Shown here: piece by piece, positions 49,336 through 58,000 of the stretch
Layout of the letters: each line of letters starts with the position of its first letter
Position numbering within the stretch: position 1 is the stretch's first letter
Assembly (NCBI RefSeq): GCF_900119075.1
Contig: NZ_FPIP01000007.1
Coordinates: 124,001-188,000, forward strand
Length of the DNA stretch: 64,000 bases
Direction: 5' to 3'
Origin: Ruminococcus flavefaciens
Lineage (GTDB): Bacteria > Bacillota > Clostridia > Oscillospirales > Ruminococcaceae
Program-made: the position numbers and the translations under genes
Notes under the pieces: generated by a model
The model's input: the letters and a program-made list of their open reading frames with translations, nothing else
Databases searched by the model: none
What the model was told of the DNA's origin: nothing

Positions 49336-51048
49336 ATGAGTAATATCTGGGGAGCATTCCGCTTCATGGTTGCAGGTACAAATAAAGTACATATAATATG
49401 GTTCGGCGTGATACTGCTTGTAATGCTGATACTGGCTGTGCTTCATCACCGCTGGAAGCATTACGAAAAGGAAATGAAGCTTTGGAAAAAGCTTTGTCTC
49501 ATACCGCTGGGTATAACTACAGTCCACTATTTTATATATGTTTCGGGAGCCGATTCTTTCCTGCAAGGTTATACTTCTATTTATCTCACGGCTATATTGG
49601 CGCTTCTGCCTATGCTGTGCGCAGATATGAAAAAGGGCTACAGAGTAACTGCGGCGATAGTCGGAGTTATTTCCGCTGTGTTCTTTCTGGTTTTCAGCAC
49701 ATCGGCGATGAATCCCCATAACTTTGCACGGAAAAGCTACACAAAGTCCTTTCACGCATTGGTTAAGGAGCTTGACAGGAGCTACGTGCTGAAAGAGTGG
49801 AAAGAAATAGACTTTTTCGCACTTGAGGAGAAGTATATGCCGCAGGTAAGTGAAGCGGAGCAGGAGAATGATCCTGCCAAGTTTGCCGATGCGGTGGATA
49901 TGTTCTGCATGGAGCTTCACGACGGTCATGTAAGTGTGCATTGCCATTACGACCATGATAAGTACAAGTCTGCATTTTTGATGAGGGACTACGGTCTTTC
50001 CATGGTAAAGCTTGACAGCGGAGAGGTCATTGCTGTGTGTACTGATAAGTCGGTAAATGAGCTTGGTATAGAGGACGGAACTTTCATCACCAGATGGGAC
50101 GGCGAGAATGTTTTGCAGGCTGCGGAGGGTGTGGAATGCGGTCAGCCTGTAAAAGAAAATGATGAGAGAGAAGCGTTGTTAGAGCTGTCAGGAAAAGGCG
50201 GTGAAACTGTTAAGGTATCGTTTCTGGATAAGAACGGCAGGGAGCAGACCGCGGAGCTTCACGCTCATGACGCTGAACATACTTATGACGACGCCTTCAA
50301 TGCCTTCATGCACTGTCCCGAGAGCTTAGGAGAGCTGGTAAATTCTAATTTCAGCACGAAAATGCTGGACGACAAATGCGGATATCTTGTGCTCAGCGTC
50401 GAGACCACAGGCGGCAGTATCCATGATAATATCTGCTTCAACAAAGGTGAGTGCAAGTGGGCAAGAAAGATGTTCCGCGAAAAGCTGAGCAGACTGAAAG
50501 AACAGGGAATGGAGTACCTTGTTATTGATATGCGCAATAATATGGGCGGCTGCGGTGCTGTGGGCTATGAGCTCTGCGCACTTCTCGGCAGCGAGGATAT
50601 CTACGCCACAGGCTTGGGCGTCCGCAAAAACGGTGAATACAAACGCCTGACCACTCAGACGATACACTGCACAGGGGAATTTGCCGATTTGCAGGTGGTG
50701 GTTCTCACTAACGGCGGTTGCATAAGCGCAGGGGACAGTACAGCGTGGTGTCTGTCAAGGCTGCCCAATGTTACTCTTGCAGGTATCACCGATCCGAGCG
50801 GCAGCGGACAGATAACAGGGGGCTGCTGTGTGCTGTCTGAGGGCATAGTCAGTGTGAATTATCCTGTGGGACTTATGCTCAATGAAAATGACGAGCCCGA
50901 TATCGACACCCGTGCAGACAGGATAAGTCGTAATCCAGTGGAGGTCCGTATCCCTCTTGACTATGACGCGGCTATGAGCATATTCCGCGATAAGGAAGAC
51001 TACGAGCTGAGCTGGGCTGTGAACTACCTTGAAGAAAATGATAAATAA
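49336..51048 (+). CDS. Membrane-anchored S41-family (C-terminal processing) peptidase-like protein
   Basis: 570 residues. Four hydrophobic segments fill the first 130 residues (VHIIWFGVILLVMLILAVLHH, LCLIPLGITTVHYFIYVS and two more). The rest is extracytoplasmic. A short helical/PDZ-like part has FCMELHDGHVSVHCHY. The S41 core follows: CGYLVLSVETTGG, YLVIDMRNNMGGCGAVGYEL, and the serine motif LTNGGCISAGDSTAWCLS with S464, then GITDPSGSGQITGGC. Peptidase activity is plausible. The membrane-rich N-terminus is not typical of CtpA, so it may be a distinct subgroup. Start: ATG after GGAGAAC. The convergent ABC genes lie beyond hairpin copy B. Confidence 0.83.
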   Translation: MSNIWGAFRFMVAGTNKVHIIWFGVILLVMLILAVLHHRWKHYEKEMKLWKKLCLIPLGITTVHYFIYVSGADSFLQGYTSIYLTAILALLPMLCADMKKGYRVTAAIVGVISAVFFLVFSTSAMNPHNFARKSYTKSFHALVKELDRSYVLKEWKEIDFFALEEKYMPQVSEAEQENDPAKFADAVDMFCMELHDGHVSVHCHYDHDKYKSAFLMRDYGLSMVKLDSGEVIAVCTDKSVNELGIEDGTFITRWDGENVLQAAEGVECGQPVKENDEREALLELSGKGGETVKVSFLDKNGREQTAELHAHDAEHTYDDAFNAFMHCPESLGELVNSNFSTKMLDDKCGYLVLSVETTGGSIHDNICFNKGECKWARKMFREKLSRLKEQGMEYLVIDMRNNMGGCGAVGYELCALLGSEDIYATGLGVRKNGEYKRLTTQTIHCTGEFADLQVVVLTNGGCISAGDSTAWCLSRLPNVTLAGITDPSGSGQITGGCCVLSEGIVSVNYPVGLMLNENDEPDIDTRADRISRNPVEVRIPLDYDAAMSIFRDKEDYELSWAVNYLEENDK

Positions 51049-51053
51049 ATGGC

Positions 51054-51420
51054 AAAAAGCTCCACTATGTTTATCTGTAACACTGATATAGAAGCTTATT
51101 GTTATTTATGGGGGAACCCTTTCTGAAGAAAGGTTCCTCTGACGGAGGCGCGCCCCTCTGTCACTGCGTGACATCTCCCCGCACTGCGGGGAGTCACCCC
51201 CATACCCCTTTCCAAAGACTTTTATCTGGTTTTTTCGCAGATAGGGCGCTTTATATAATAAAAAAGTCCTGCAAAATGCAGGAGCGCCCTATCTGCGAAA
51301 AAACAAAACGAAAGTTTTAGGGAGAGAGTTTGAGAGAACCCCTTTTTCAAAAGGGGTTCTCTCAATAATAAACATAAAACTTCTATATAAGTATCATGGA
51401 TAAGCGTAGTGGAGCTTTTT
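51054..51420. repeat. Long hairpin (MITE-like) element, copy B (full length)
   Basis: It fills the space between convergent genes. Outer arms: AAAAAGCTCCACTA at the left is the exact inverse of TAGTGGAGCTTTTT at the right, and complementarity continues for about 60 bases. The central part matches copy A: GGAACC..GGTTCC, CTGACGGAGG, CCCCGCACTGCGGGG, CCTTTCCAAAGACTTTTATC. An inner 22-bp perfect inverted repeat (51229-51250 with 51283-51304) surrounds a small CCTGC/GCAGG hairpin. No coding frame is convincing. Confidence 0.78.
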
Positions 51421-51427
51421 GGTATTA

Positions 51428-52594
51428 TCAGCCGTTTACGATTTTTTCTCTTCTGAAGAGCTTTCCTATAATAACAATTCCTAACAGGGCGGCGGCAATA
51501 TTGATTCCGAATGTTATTCCTGCATTTGCCCATGAATAATTGAGTTTTATACCGTCCTGAAGTAATTTTACCGAATTCCATACAGGGATTATGTAGTTTT
51601 TTGCTCCAAGCTTTTCAACATTTGCTGAAAAGTTGTCGCTGGAGCACAGTAAAGAAGGTATCATTACGATAATCAGAAGTATAGGCGAAAGCTGTGTTGC
51701 CTGCTTTACATCCTTTGCAATTGTGGAAATAATAAGGAGTATTACCGCAAATACGAATGCGCCTGTAATAACTGCTCCAAGAAGCAATGCATAATCTGAT
51801 ATACTGTAGCTTGTGTTTTCTGCTATCGCTAATGCCTCTGAGAACTTCGGCAGAGATATCGCCATTCCTGCAAAAGCCGAACAACTTGAGATTATAGCGA
51901 CTAAAAGTATAGAGAGTGATTTTCCTGCCGCAATACTTTCGCGTTTTATTGGAGTTATCAGCAGGGTGTTGAGGAAGCCCTTTTCCTTGTCGCCTGCGAT
52001 AGAGTTTGCTGCAAGATTCATACAAACCATATATACAGCCATGAATACCATAAGTGGTATTATTCCGCTAAGAAGATTTCTCAGCATTGCCGCCTTATCC
52101 ACAAGATCATATTCTATATCAGCCGATTCATTGAAAGTGAATATACGGGGCTGCATTGTAGTGAATATTACTGTGGCTTTGGAGTATAGCTCCATAGAGG
52201 AGTCTTTATCGGAATTATAGAAAATATCTATATTTGACAGCGGATTCGTATCTTCTGAGCCCATTTTGAAGTCATCGGGGAATATCATAAGCATATCCGC
52301 GTCTTTGCTCTTGACCTGAGATTTATATTTCTCAATGTCATTATCGGGAGCAGGCTTTATGCCGAGCTCGTCAAGGGCGGAGCTGAATTCCGCGGGAGCA
52401 TTTATGCTGTATGCAATGATCGATTTGTTATCCTGTACTGCGCTATCCTCACGCATACCAGACCACATTGCCGACATGAGCATACCATATCCGAATACTA
52501 TAGCGAAGGGCAGGATAAACATCTGCATTAATATCGCCTTATCACTGAAAAAGGCTCTTATTTCTTTTTTGGCAACTGTAATAATATCTCTCAT
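51428..52594 (-). CDS. ABC-2 type transporter permease (NatB-like)
   Basis: About 388 residues. The ATG has GAGG 7 bases upstream; the GTG 6 bases earlier sits in that site. Membrane segment 1 is ILMQMFILPFAIVFGYGMLM; a large extracytoplasmic domain (about 45-165) follows; then five segments, beginning LLSGIIPLMVFMAVYMVCMNLA, with the typical AANSIAGDKEKGFLNTLLITPI motif between the first two. This is the NatB/YhgE-like ABC-2 exporter layout. It begins 2 bases after the ATPase stop. The substrate could be sodium, a peptide or a drug; not determinable. Confidence 0.9.
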   Translation of the reverse strand: MRDIITVAKKEIRAFFSDKAILMQMFILPFAIVFGYGMLMSAMWSGMREDSAVQDNKSIIAYSINAPAEFSSALDELGIKPAPDNDIEKYKSQVKSKDADMLMIFPDDFKMGSEDTNPLSNIDIFYNSDKDSSMELYSKATVIFTTMQPRIFTFNESADIEYDLVDKAAMLRNLLSGIIPLMVFMAVYMVCMNLAANSIAGDKEKGFLNTLLITPIKRESIAAGKSLSILLVAIISSCSAFAGMAISLPKFSEALAIAENTSYSISDYALLLGAVITGAFVFAVILLIISTIAKDVKQATQLSPILLIIVMIPSLLCSSDNFSANVEKLGAKNYIIPVWNSVKLLQDGIKLNYSWANAGITFGINIAAALLGIVIIGKLFRREKIVNG

Positions 52595-52596
52595 GG

Positions 52597-53376
52597 TCAC
52601 ACCTCATCTTTTCCGCCGTTAAGGCTTGTATAAATATCGTAGAAAGCGTCCTCAAGGGAGCGTCCCTGCATGAGGTTTTCCAGTGTATCGTCTGCAACTA
52701 TCTTGCCGTCCATTATCATGGCGGCTCTGTCACAGACCTTTTCTACGAGGTCGAAGAGGTGAGTGGAGATTATTACACACTTGCCTGACTTTTTCATATC
52801 AAGTATAAAATCGCGTACAACACGGGAAGCGATGATGTCAAGTCCGTTCGTTGGCTCGTCAAGAATTACGAACTTAGGATCGTGGATAACGGAAATAACC
52901 AGAGATACCTTTTGTCTCTGTCCCTGTGAGAGCTTTGAAATAGTAGTATCAGCGAATTTGTTTATGCCAAACTCGTCAAAGAGCAGCTTTTTGCGCTTTT
53001 CTGCTGTGTCCTTCGAAACGTGGTAAAGCTCTGCAAAGAAGTCGAACATGATATTTGGTGTGGACTTCATATCGGGCTTTAGGTCGGTAGTGAGAAATGC
53101 AAGCTGTGAGCGTATCTCTTCGGGAGACTTGACGGCGCTGACGTCGTTGTAGAGAGCGTCGCCGCTGTCGGGAGCGATAAGAGTTGCAAGCATACGCATG
53201 GTAGTTGTCTTGCCTGCACCGTTAGGTCCGATAAGACCGAAAACTTCGCCTGACTTTGCGGTAAAGCTGATACCGTTGACCGCTACTTTTTTCTTTTCAT
53301 TTATGCCGAGTGCTTTGCGCTGTTTTTCACTTATAGTGAAAGTTTTTACGAGGTTTTGTACTTTCAGTGTTTCCAT
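52597..53376 (-). CDS. ABC transporter ATP-binding protein (NatA-like)
   Basis: About 259 residues. The second ATG is used because GGAGG lies 7 bases before it. Walker A is LIGPNGAGKTTTMRML, the Q-loop is AFLTTDLKPD, the signature is LSQGQRQKVSLVISVIHD, Walker B is FVILDEPTNGLD and the H-loop is VIISTHLFDLVEK. The GLIGPNGAGKTTTMRMLATLIAPDSG start belongs to the DRA/NatA subfamily of exporters. It forms an operon with the permease downstream. The complex would sit in the cytoplasmic membrane, moving substrate outward on ATP hydrolysis. Confidence 0.93.
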   Translation of the reverse strand: METLKVQNLVKTFTISEKQRKALGINEKKKVAVNGISFTAKSGEVFGLIGPNGAGKTTTMRMLATLIAPDSGDALYNDVSAVKSPEEIRSQLAFLTTDLKPDMKSTPNIMFDFFAELYHVSKDTAEKRKKLLFDEFGINKFADTTISKLSQGQRQKVSLVISVIHDPKFVILDEPTNGLDIIASRVVRDFILDMKKSGKCVIISTHLFDLVEKVCDRAAMIMDGKIVADDTLENLMQGRSLEDAFYDIYTSLNGGKDEV

Positions 53377-53507
53377 TTTATCCTCCATAATTATTTTTTA
53401 TGCTGCGACATTGTCACAGAAGTGTATATATACATTATACACATTAATAACAAGCTTGTCAAGTCTTTATCAAAAAATATGGAAATTTTTTACTGCGGTG
53501 CTGTTTG

Positions 53508-53536
53508 TTGACAGAAATAGCTTTTCATGTTAGAAT
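53508..53536 (+). promoter_or_regulatory. Promoter of the DUF4846 gene
   Basis: TTGACA, 17 bases and TAGAAT, about 40 bases before the start codon. Confidence 0.75.
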
Positions 53537-53574
53537 TGGAACAGCGTATCTTTTGGATAAAAGGAGAAATGAAA

Positions 53575-54501
53575 ATGGATACTAATAACGACATTGCCGA
53601 AAAGCCAAAGAAAAAAAGAGGCGTTCGCATTGCCTTAGGTATGATTCTGACAGCGGCTGTTCTGACGGCTGTCTTTGTCCGTGTTAATCCGAAATGGAAA
53701 GAGGCTGAGCTCACAATAGAGCCTGCCGGAAGATTTTTTGAGATACAGTCTTTAATGCCTGAGGGGGATACTCTTGAAACAAGGATCGCTCCGCCCGAGG
53801 GCTTTGAGCGCGTACCTGTAAAAGAGGGGAGCTTCGGAGAGTATCTTCACAAATATCCTCTTCTTACCGATGATATAAAGCTGCCCGTGTATGACGGCTC
53901 CACGATCAATTCTACTGACGTTGCAGCTGTGTTTGATATAAGCCTCGGCGATGAAGGCTATCAGCAGTGTGCTGACAGCGTTATAAGGCTTTACAGTGAT
54001 TATTTCTACGAAAACAAGCAGTTTGATAAAATATCATTCATGTTTTCAAACGGAGATGTCTGCGATTATGAGCGCTGGCGCAAAGGTAAAAGAATGCTCG
54101 TCTTTTCCGGTTTTTCCTGTGAGATACCTGCGGCTCTGCCTGATGACAGTAAGCAGCAGTACATGAACTATCTTAAAGAGGTAATGCGGTATTCAGGTAC
54201 TCTTTCACTTCAGAAGGAATCAGAGGTGATCTCGGCTGACGAGCTCCGCGTCGGCGATATTATCTGTGATGATACCCATGTTGTTCTGATCGTTGATGAG
54301 GCAACAAATGAAAAAGGTGAGAAGTGCTACCTCATAGGACAGAGCTTTATTCCTGCTGTGTGTTTCCATATACTGACCAGAACGGAGGGCAGAGAAGTTA
54401 CTCCGTGGTTTACTCAGGAAGAGCTTGAAAAAGAATCTTTTGTCATCGGTTCCTTTGTGTTTGGCAAGAATGATATACGACGCTGGAAAAATGGGTTTTA
54501 A
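53575..54501 (+). CDS. DUF4846-domain protein with N-terminal membrane anchor
   Basis: 308 residues. The ATG is chosen because AAGGAG lies 8 bases upstream; an ATG 6 bases earlier is too close to that site. A basic stretch (KPKKKRGVR) and one hydrophobic segment (IALGMILTAAVLTAVFV) form a signal anchor. The remainder is extracytoplasmic, with IAPPEGFERVPVKEGSFGEYL, VYDGSTINSTDVAAVFDISLGDEGYQQCADSVIRLYSDYFY and DELRVGDIICDDTHVVLIVDEAT, matching DUF4846. The family has no settled function. It is monocistronic. Confidence 0.82.
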   Translation: MDTNNDIAEKPKKKRGVRIALGMILTAAVLTAVFVRVNPKWKEAELTIEPAGRFFEIQSLMPEGDTLETRIAPPEGFERVPVKEGSFGEYLHKYPLLTDDIKLPVYDGSTINSTDVAAVFDISLGDEGYQQCADSVIRLYSDYFYENKQFDKISFMFSNGDVCDYERWRKGKRMLVFSGFSCEIPAALPDDSKQQYMNYLKEVMRYSGTLSLQKESEVISADELRVGDIICDDTHVVLIVDEATNEKGEKCYLIGQSFIPAVCFHILTRTEGREVTPWFTQEELEKESFVIGSFVFGKNDIRRWKNGF

Positions 54502-54564
54502 AGTCTGCATCATCTAAGCAGAATAGCAACCAATTTGTTAAAACATAAATATTTTTAAAATCTA

Positions 54565-54593
54565 TTGACAGCATTACTCTGTTCTGGTATAAT
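54565..54593 (+). promoter_or_regulatory. Promoter of tRNA-Trp
   Basis: TTGACA, 17 bases and TATAAT, a perfect match 35 bases before the tRNA. Confidence 0.85.
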
Positions 54594-54627
54594 TATTATG
54601 TTGTGATTAGCTCATAACATAATAAAT

Positions 54628-54703
54628 AGGGGTATAGCTCAGTTGGTAGAGCAGCGGTCTCCAAAACCGCGTGCCGAGGGTTCAAGTCCTTCTGCCCCTG
54701 CCA
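54628..54703 (+). tRNA. tRNA-Trp (anticodon CCA)
   Basis: 76 bases with the CCA end encoded. The acceptor stem AGGGGTA/TGCCCCT, D-arm GCTCAGTTGGTAGAGC, anticodon arm AGCGG-TCTCCAAAA-CCGCG with anticodon CCA at 54661-54663, and T-arm with GGTTCAAGTCC are all complete. The discriminator is G, as usual for tRNA-Trp. Confidence 0.97.
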
Positions 54704-54710
54704 GATCATT

Positions 54711-54752
54711 AAAGCCTGTATTTCGAGAAAAACACCGAAATACAGGCTTTTC
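54711..54752 (+). terminator. Terminator after tRNA-Trp
   Basis: AAAGCCTGTATTTCG pairs perfectly with CGAAATACAGGCTTT around 9 bases, then TTCTG. Confidence 0.88.
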
Positions 54753-54816
54753 TGTTACATACAGAAAGCAGTTTTAAATGAAAATTTGCAGTCCCGTGTG
54801 CACAAAAAGCAGGTGT

Positions 54817-54849
54817 AATGCACACGAAATGCACACGGAATGCACACGA
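54817..54849. repeat. Three tandem 11-bp repeats downstream of tRNA-Trp
   Basis: AATGCACACGA, AATGCACACGG and AATGCACACGA follow one another without gaps, and GTGTGCAC lies inverted 30 bases upstream. No gene covers them. Such direct repeats beside a tRNA can mark integrase arm sites of a lost element; that is inference. Confidence 0.7.
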
Positions 54850-54881
54850 CTGAAAGGCAGTATAACGATAAGAAAAGAAGC

Positions 54882-54909
54882 CAGCTCCCGCAAGGGAGCT
54901 GTTTTTTTA
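54882..54909 (+). terminator. Orphan terminator
   Basis: CAGCTCCC pairs with GGGAGCTG around GCAA, then seven T residues. No gene lies between this hairpin and the tRNA terminator 130 bases upstream. The following 190 bases (54910-55097) are AT-rich and show only a stray TATAAT. Confidence 0.8.
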
Positions 54910-55097
54910 TATAATATGAACCTGCCACATTTCTGAAACCTTTTGAATTGATTGTAAATTTTGCGTTAGCTTATCACAACGATCTCCCTGTCACATTTGG
55001 CGATACAGCCGTCAGTCCAGAAATCAGTTTTTTAAACTCATGCTATAATGGTATTGTCTTAAGATGCAAATATAAGTGATATCTCTTGTCGCATATC

Positions 55098-55126
55098 TTG
55101 AAAACACTCCGCAGTTATGCTATAAT
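55098..55126 (+). promoter_or_regulatory. Promoter of the three-gene signalling operon
   Basis: TTGAAA, 17 bases and TATAAT, about 33 bases before the first start codon. Confidence 0.72.
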
Positions 55127-55158
55127 AGAACAAACTACCACAGACAGGAGGTCTGAAA

Positions 55159-56769
55159 TTGCTTCACAAAGTAAGGAATGATCGGGATTACTTTGTCGCT
55201 TTTATCATAGCCATTTTTATCTCGTTCATTGTAAATATACTATCGCAGTTTTCATGGTTTCCACTGTGTATCCACAGCCCGGCATCTTTCTTGTACAGCT
55301 TCATCATCATTGCATGGGGTGCAGCTGTTGCACAAAGAATCATTCATAAGCGTATTCGACGGCATATAGTTGCGATAGCTGTATTTCTGCTGATGCTGTT
55401 TATTGTCCGTATATGCCGATGGATGCTGTTTACACATTCTGCTATTGCTAATCGCTATTTGTATTACTTGTTCTATATTTCTTTTATTTCATTGCCTATG
55501 CTTTCTTTCAGCGCAGCATCATATGTCAGCCGTGATGAAAGTGCGGATATGCCTGCATTGATAAAGGTGTTCTGGGGCGTTACAGGCCTTTTAATGCTAA
55601 GCGTCATTACAAACGACATACACCACTTTGTGCTTTCAGTCACCAAAACATCTGACACCAGCGACCATATCAGCTACCATTGGCTCTATTATGTCATTTT
55701 TGTATGGTCTTTCGTCGTCACGCTTGGTTCCTTTATACTGCTCATCAAAAAGTGCAAGTTGTCGCAGTGCCGCAGAAAATGGTATATCCCGATCATTCCG
55801 GCAGCTGCTGTTTTTGTGCTGATCATCGTTTACTATATCTGCGACGGAAGCTCACCGCAGATATATGGTATCAGTCTTTACAACATACAGGAGATATACC
55901 TCTTTTTGTACATGGGACTGTGGGAAGGCTGTATCCGTATCGGTCTTGTTCCCTCAAACACAGGGTACAACAGACTGTTTGAGATCACACATATCAATGC
56001 AGAAATGGAAAGCGCTGACAGAAAGACAGTGTACTATTCGATTGATTATTCCGATACCGAGGGTAATATAGATTACAGCCGCAAAACCTATACGATCAAA
56101 GGCGGTAGCGTGACATGGAGCGAAGATATATCCGCTCTGAATCGGCTCAACCATGACATTGAGGACGTTACAGAGCTTATCGAAGGAGAAAATGATCTGA
56201 TCGAAGCAGAGAATAAATTCACAGCTGAAAAAATAACTTCCGAGACGCAGAACAGACTCTATGACAAGATCGCACAACATACTCATCCTCAGCTTGTGAA
56301 GATAGATGAGATAATGAACGGAAGCGATGAACTTGAAAACAAAATAGAGCGCTGTCTGCTGTTGGGAACATACGTCAAGCGTTGTTCAAATCTCATGCTC
56401 GCCGCTGATAATTGCCGCACAATGTCAACTAAGGAGCTGTATCTCTCTATCAAGGAAAGTATTGAACAGATGGGATTTCTCGGAATCGCCTGTGAACTGT
56501 CTGTAGGAGAAATGAAGGAACTGTCACCCGGAAAGATCATCACCGCCTATGATGTGTTTGAAGCTGTCATTGAATCCGTGATGGATAAAGCAAGTGCACT
56601 TTTCGTAAAAATATGTCCTGATGAAACAGTTCTGCTGGCAATAGAAACGGATCACGAAGTCGATACCGATAAGATCACAATTCGCAATCCCTATCTTAAA
56701 CTCACATCATACACCGATGATGATATACAGCATATCGCCCTTACTATAGGAGGTACCGTAAATGGATAG
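55159..56769 (+). CDS. 7TM sensor protein with degenerate kinase-like C-terminus
   Basis: 536 residues from a TTG, with AGGAGG 6 bases upstream. Seven to eight hydrophobic segments lie between residues 12 and 275, in the manner of the histidine-kinase N-terminal 7TM domain. A short beta-rich segment (about 285-340) and a helical segment with YDKIAQHTHPQLVKIDEI, which could be a relic of the phospho-accepting helix, come next. The last 130 residues look like a worn HATPase fold without clear N, G1 or G2 boxes. I therefore call it a pseudokinase sensor, with moderate confidence. Its stop overlaps the following histidine kinase by 8 bases. Confidence 0.65.
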   Translation: MLHKVRNDRDYFVAFIIAIFISFIVNILSQFSWFPLCIHSPASFLYSFIIIAWGAAVAQRIIHKRIRRHIVAIAVFLLMLFIVRICRWMLFTHSAIANRYLYYLFYISFISLPMLSFSAASYVSRDESADMPALIKVFWGVTGLLMLSVITNDIHHFVLSVTKTSDTSDHISYHWLYYVIFVWSFVVTLGSFILLIKKCKLSQCRRKWYIPIIPAAAVFVLIIVYYICDGSSPQIYGISLYNIQEIYLFLYMGLWEGCIRIGLVPSNTGYNRLFEITHINAEMESADRKTVYYSIDYSDTEGNIDYSRKTYTIKGGSVTWSEDISALNRLNHDIEDVTELIEGENDLIEAENKFTAEKITSETQNRLYDKIAQHTHPQLVKIDEIMNGSDELENKIERCLLLGTYVKRCSNLMLAADNCRTMSTKELYLSIKESIEQMGFLGIACELSVGEMKELSPGKIITAYDVFEAVIESVMDKASALFVKICPDETVLLAIETDHEVDTDKITIRNPYLKLTSYTDDDIQHIALTIGGTVNG

Positions 56770-58000
56770 CATCATGCAGAGCATTTTAGGCGGACTGACT
56801 TTGTGGCTGCTGCTTTGCTGTCTGACCTTCTTCCATATGATAATCATACATTTATTGAGTGACGGGAAATTGAGCCGTATCATCCTTTCTCTTGCAGAAA
56901 TGCTCGTTCCGCTGGTGCTGTCACAGATATTGATGGATCATATCAAATATAATAACAGAGCATTTATAGAAAAACCTGTTGCTCTTTTGCTGATAGCTCT
57001 CGTTCTGACGGGAATTGCCATTCTGGAGATCCTGAGCTGTATCCGTTCAAGAAAACGCAGTCTGACGCTGATGTCCGTCAAGGAATGTATGGACGAATTG
57101 CCTGTGGGAATATGCTTTTATTGGGACGGAGGACTGACAAAACTGACAAACCGCAAAATGAACAGCATTGCCTGCAAGCTGACAGGCAGCGGTATAATGG
57201 ATGCAGAAAGCTTTAAGAAAACAGTTTTCTCCGATAAGGAAGAACCCTTTGTCAGCACTGAGGACGGGAAAGCATACAGCTTCGTTTATCGTGAAGATGT
57301 TTATGACGGTAAGCCGATACATGAGCTTCTCGCCTATGATATCACAGAAGAATACCAGCTGACGGAGGAACTGCGTGAAAAGCAGAAGACTGCACTGAAG
57401 ATCAACAGAAGACTCAAGGCACTTAACTCCACTATACAGTATCTGATTATGGATAAGGAGACCTTGCGTATCAAGATTCATATACACGACAGCTTCGGAG
57501 AAATGCTGCTTATGACAAAGCACTGCCTTGTGGATCCCGAAAATACCGACAAAAAGGAAATGCTCTCACTTTGGCGGCGGAATATCGCTCTGCTGAAAAA
57601 TGAGGAACGGGAAAGCTGGCAGAAACCCTGCTTTTTCAGCCTGAGACACGCAGACAGTCTCGGTATCCGAATTGAAATGAATGGCGAATTACCCGAAGAT
57701 GAAACTCTGATATCAGTAGTGGATTCGGCGATCACTGTTCACGTCACCAATGTCCTGCGTCACGCTGAGGGGGATATCGCGTATATTTCTATCGAAAAAA
57801 CGCCGGAGGGCTATGTGATGCACTTTACCAACAACGGCACACCTCCATGTGCGCCTGTGAAAGAAACCGGCGGACTTGCAAATCTCAGGCGCATGACAGA
57901 AACTATCGGCGGTACGATGAAAATAAACAGTTCTCCGCAGTTTGAAATGATACTGCAACTGCCGGAGAAAGCACAGGAGGAATACGAAATTGGCATATAG
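56762..58000 (+). CDS. Sensor histidine kinase (HisKA_3/NarX-like)
   Basis: 412 residues. Three membrane segments fill about 8-95. A PAS-like region (about 105-200, VKECMDELPVGICFYWDGGL) is followed by a coiled helix and KIHIHDSFGEMLLMTKHCLV, the HisKA_3 type H-D-x-x-G motif with the phospho-accepting His. The ATPase domain keeps an N-box-like VTNVLRHAEGD, a shortened G1 (MHFTNNGTPP) and G2 GGLANLRRMTETIGG. Those with HisKA_3 pair with LuxR-type regulators, as here. It overlaps both neighbours (8 and 11 bases), so the three genes are tightly coupled. Confidence 0.85.
   Translation: MDSIMQSILGGLTLWLLLCCLTFFHMIIIHLLSDGKLSRIILSLAEMLVPLVLSQILMDHIKYNNRAFIEKPVALLLIALVLTGIAILEILSCIRSRKRSLTLMSVKECMDELPVGICFYWDGGLTKLTNRKMNSIACKLTGSGIMDAESFKKTVFSDKEEPFVSTEDGKAYSFVYREDVYDGKPIHELLAYDITEEYQLTEELREKQKTALKINRRLKALNSTIQYLIMDKETLRIKIHIHDSFGEMLLMTKHCLVDPENTDKKEMLSLWRRNIALLKNEERESWQKPCFFSLRHADSLGIRIEMNGELPEDETLISVVDSAITVHVTNVLRHAEGDIAYISIEKTPEGYVMHFTNNGTPPCAPVKETGGLANLRRMTETIGGTMKINSSPQFEMILQLPEKAQEEYEIGI

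Noticed and set aside
49081-49956. Minus-strand 291-residue frame
   Set aside because: It is antisense to the S41 protease and DUF3592 genes, Cys/His/Tyr-rich in the way of shadow frames, and crosses a terminator.
51222-51581. Minus-strand 119-residue frame spanning the hairpin element and the ABC permease end
   Set aside because: It runs through the palindromic repeat and overlaps the permease out of frame; no start site or family.
54817-54849. Tandem repeats as a CRISPR array
   Set aside because: Units are 11 bp, directly abutting with no spacers, and there are no cas genes.
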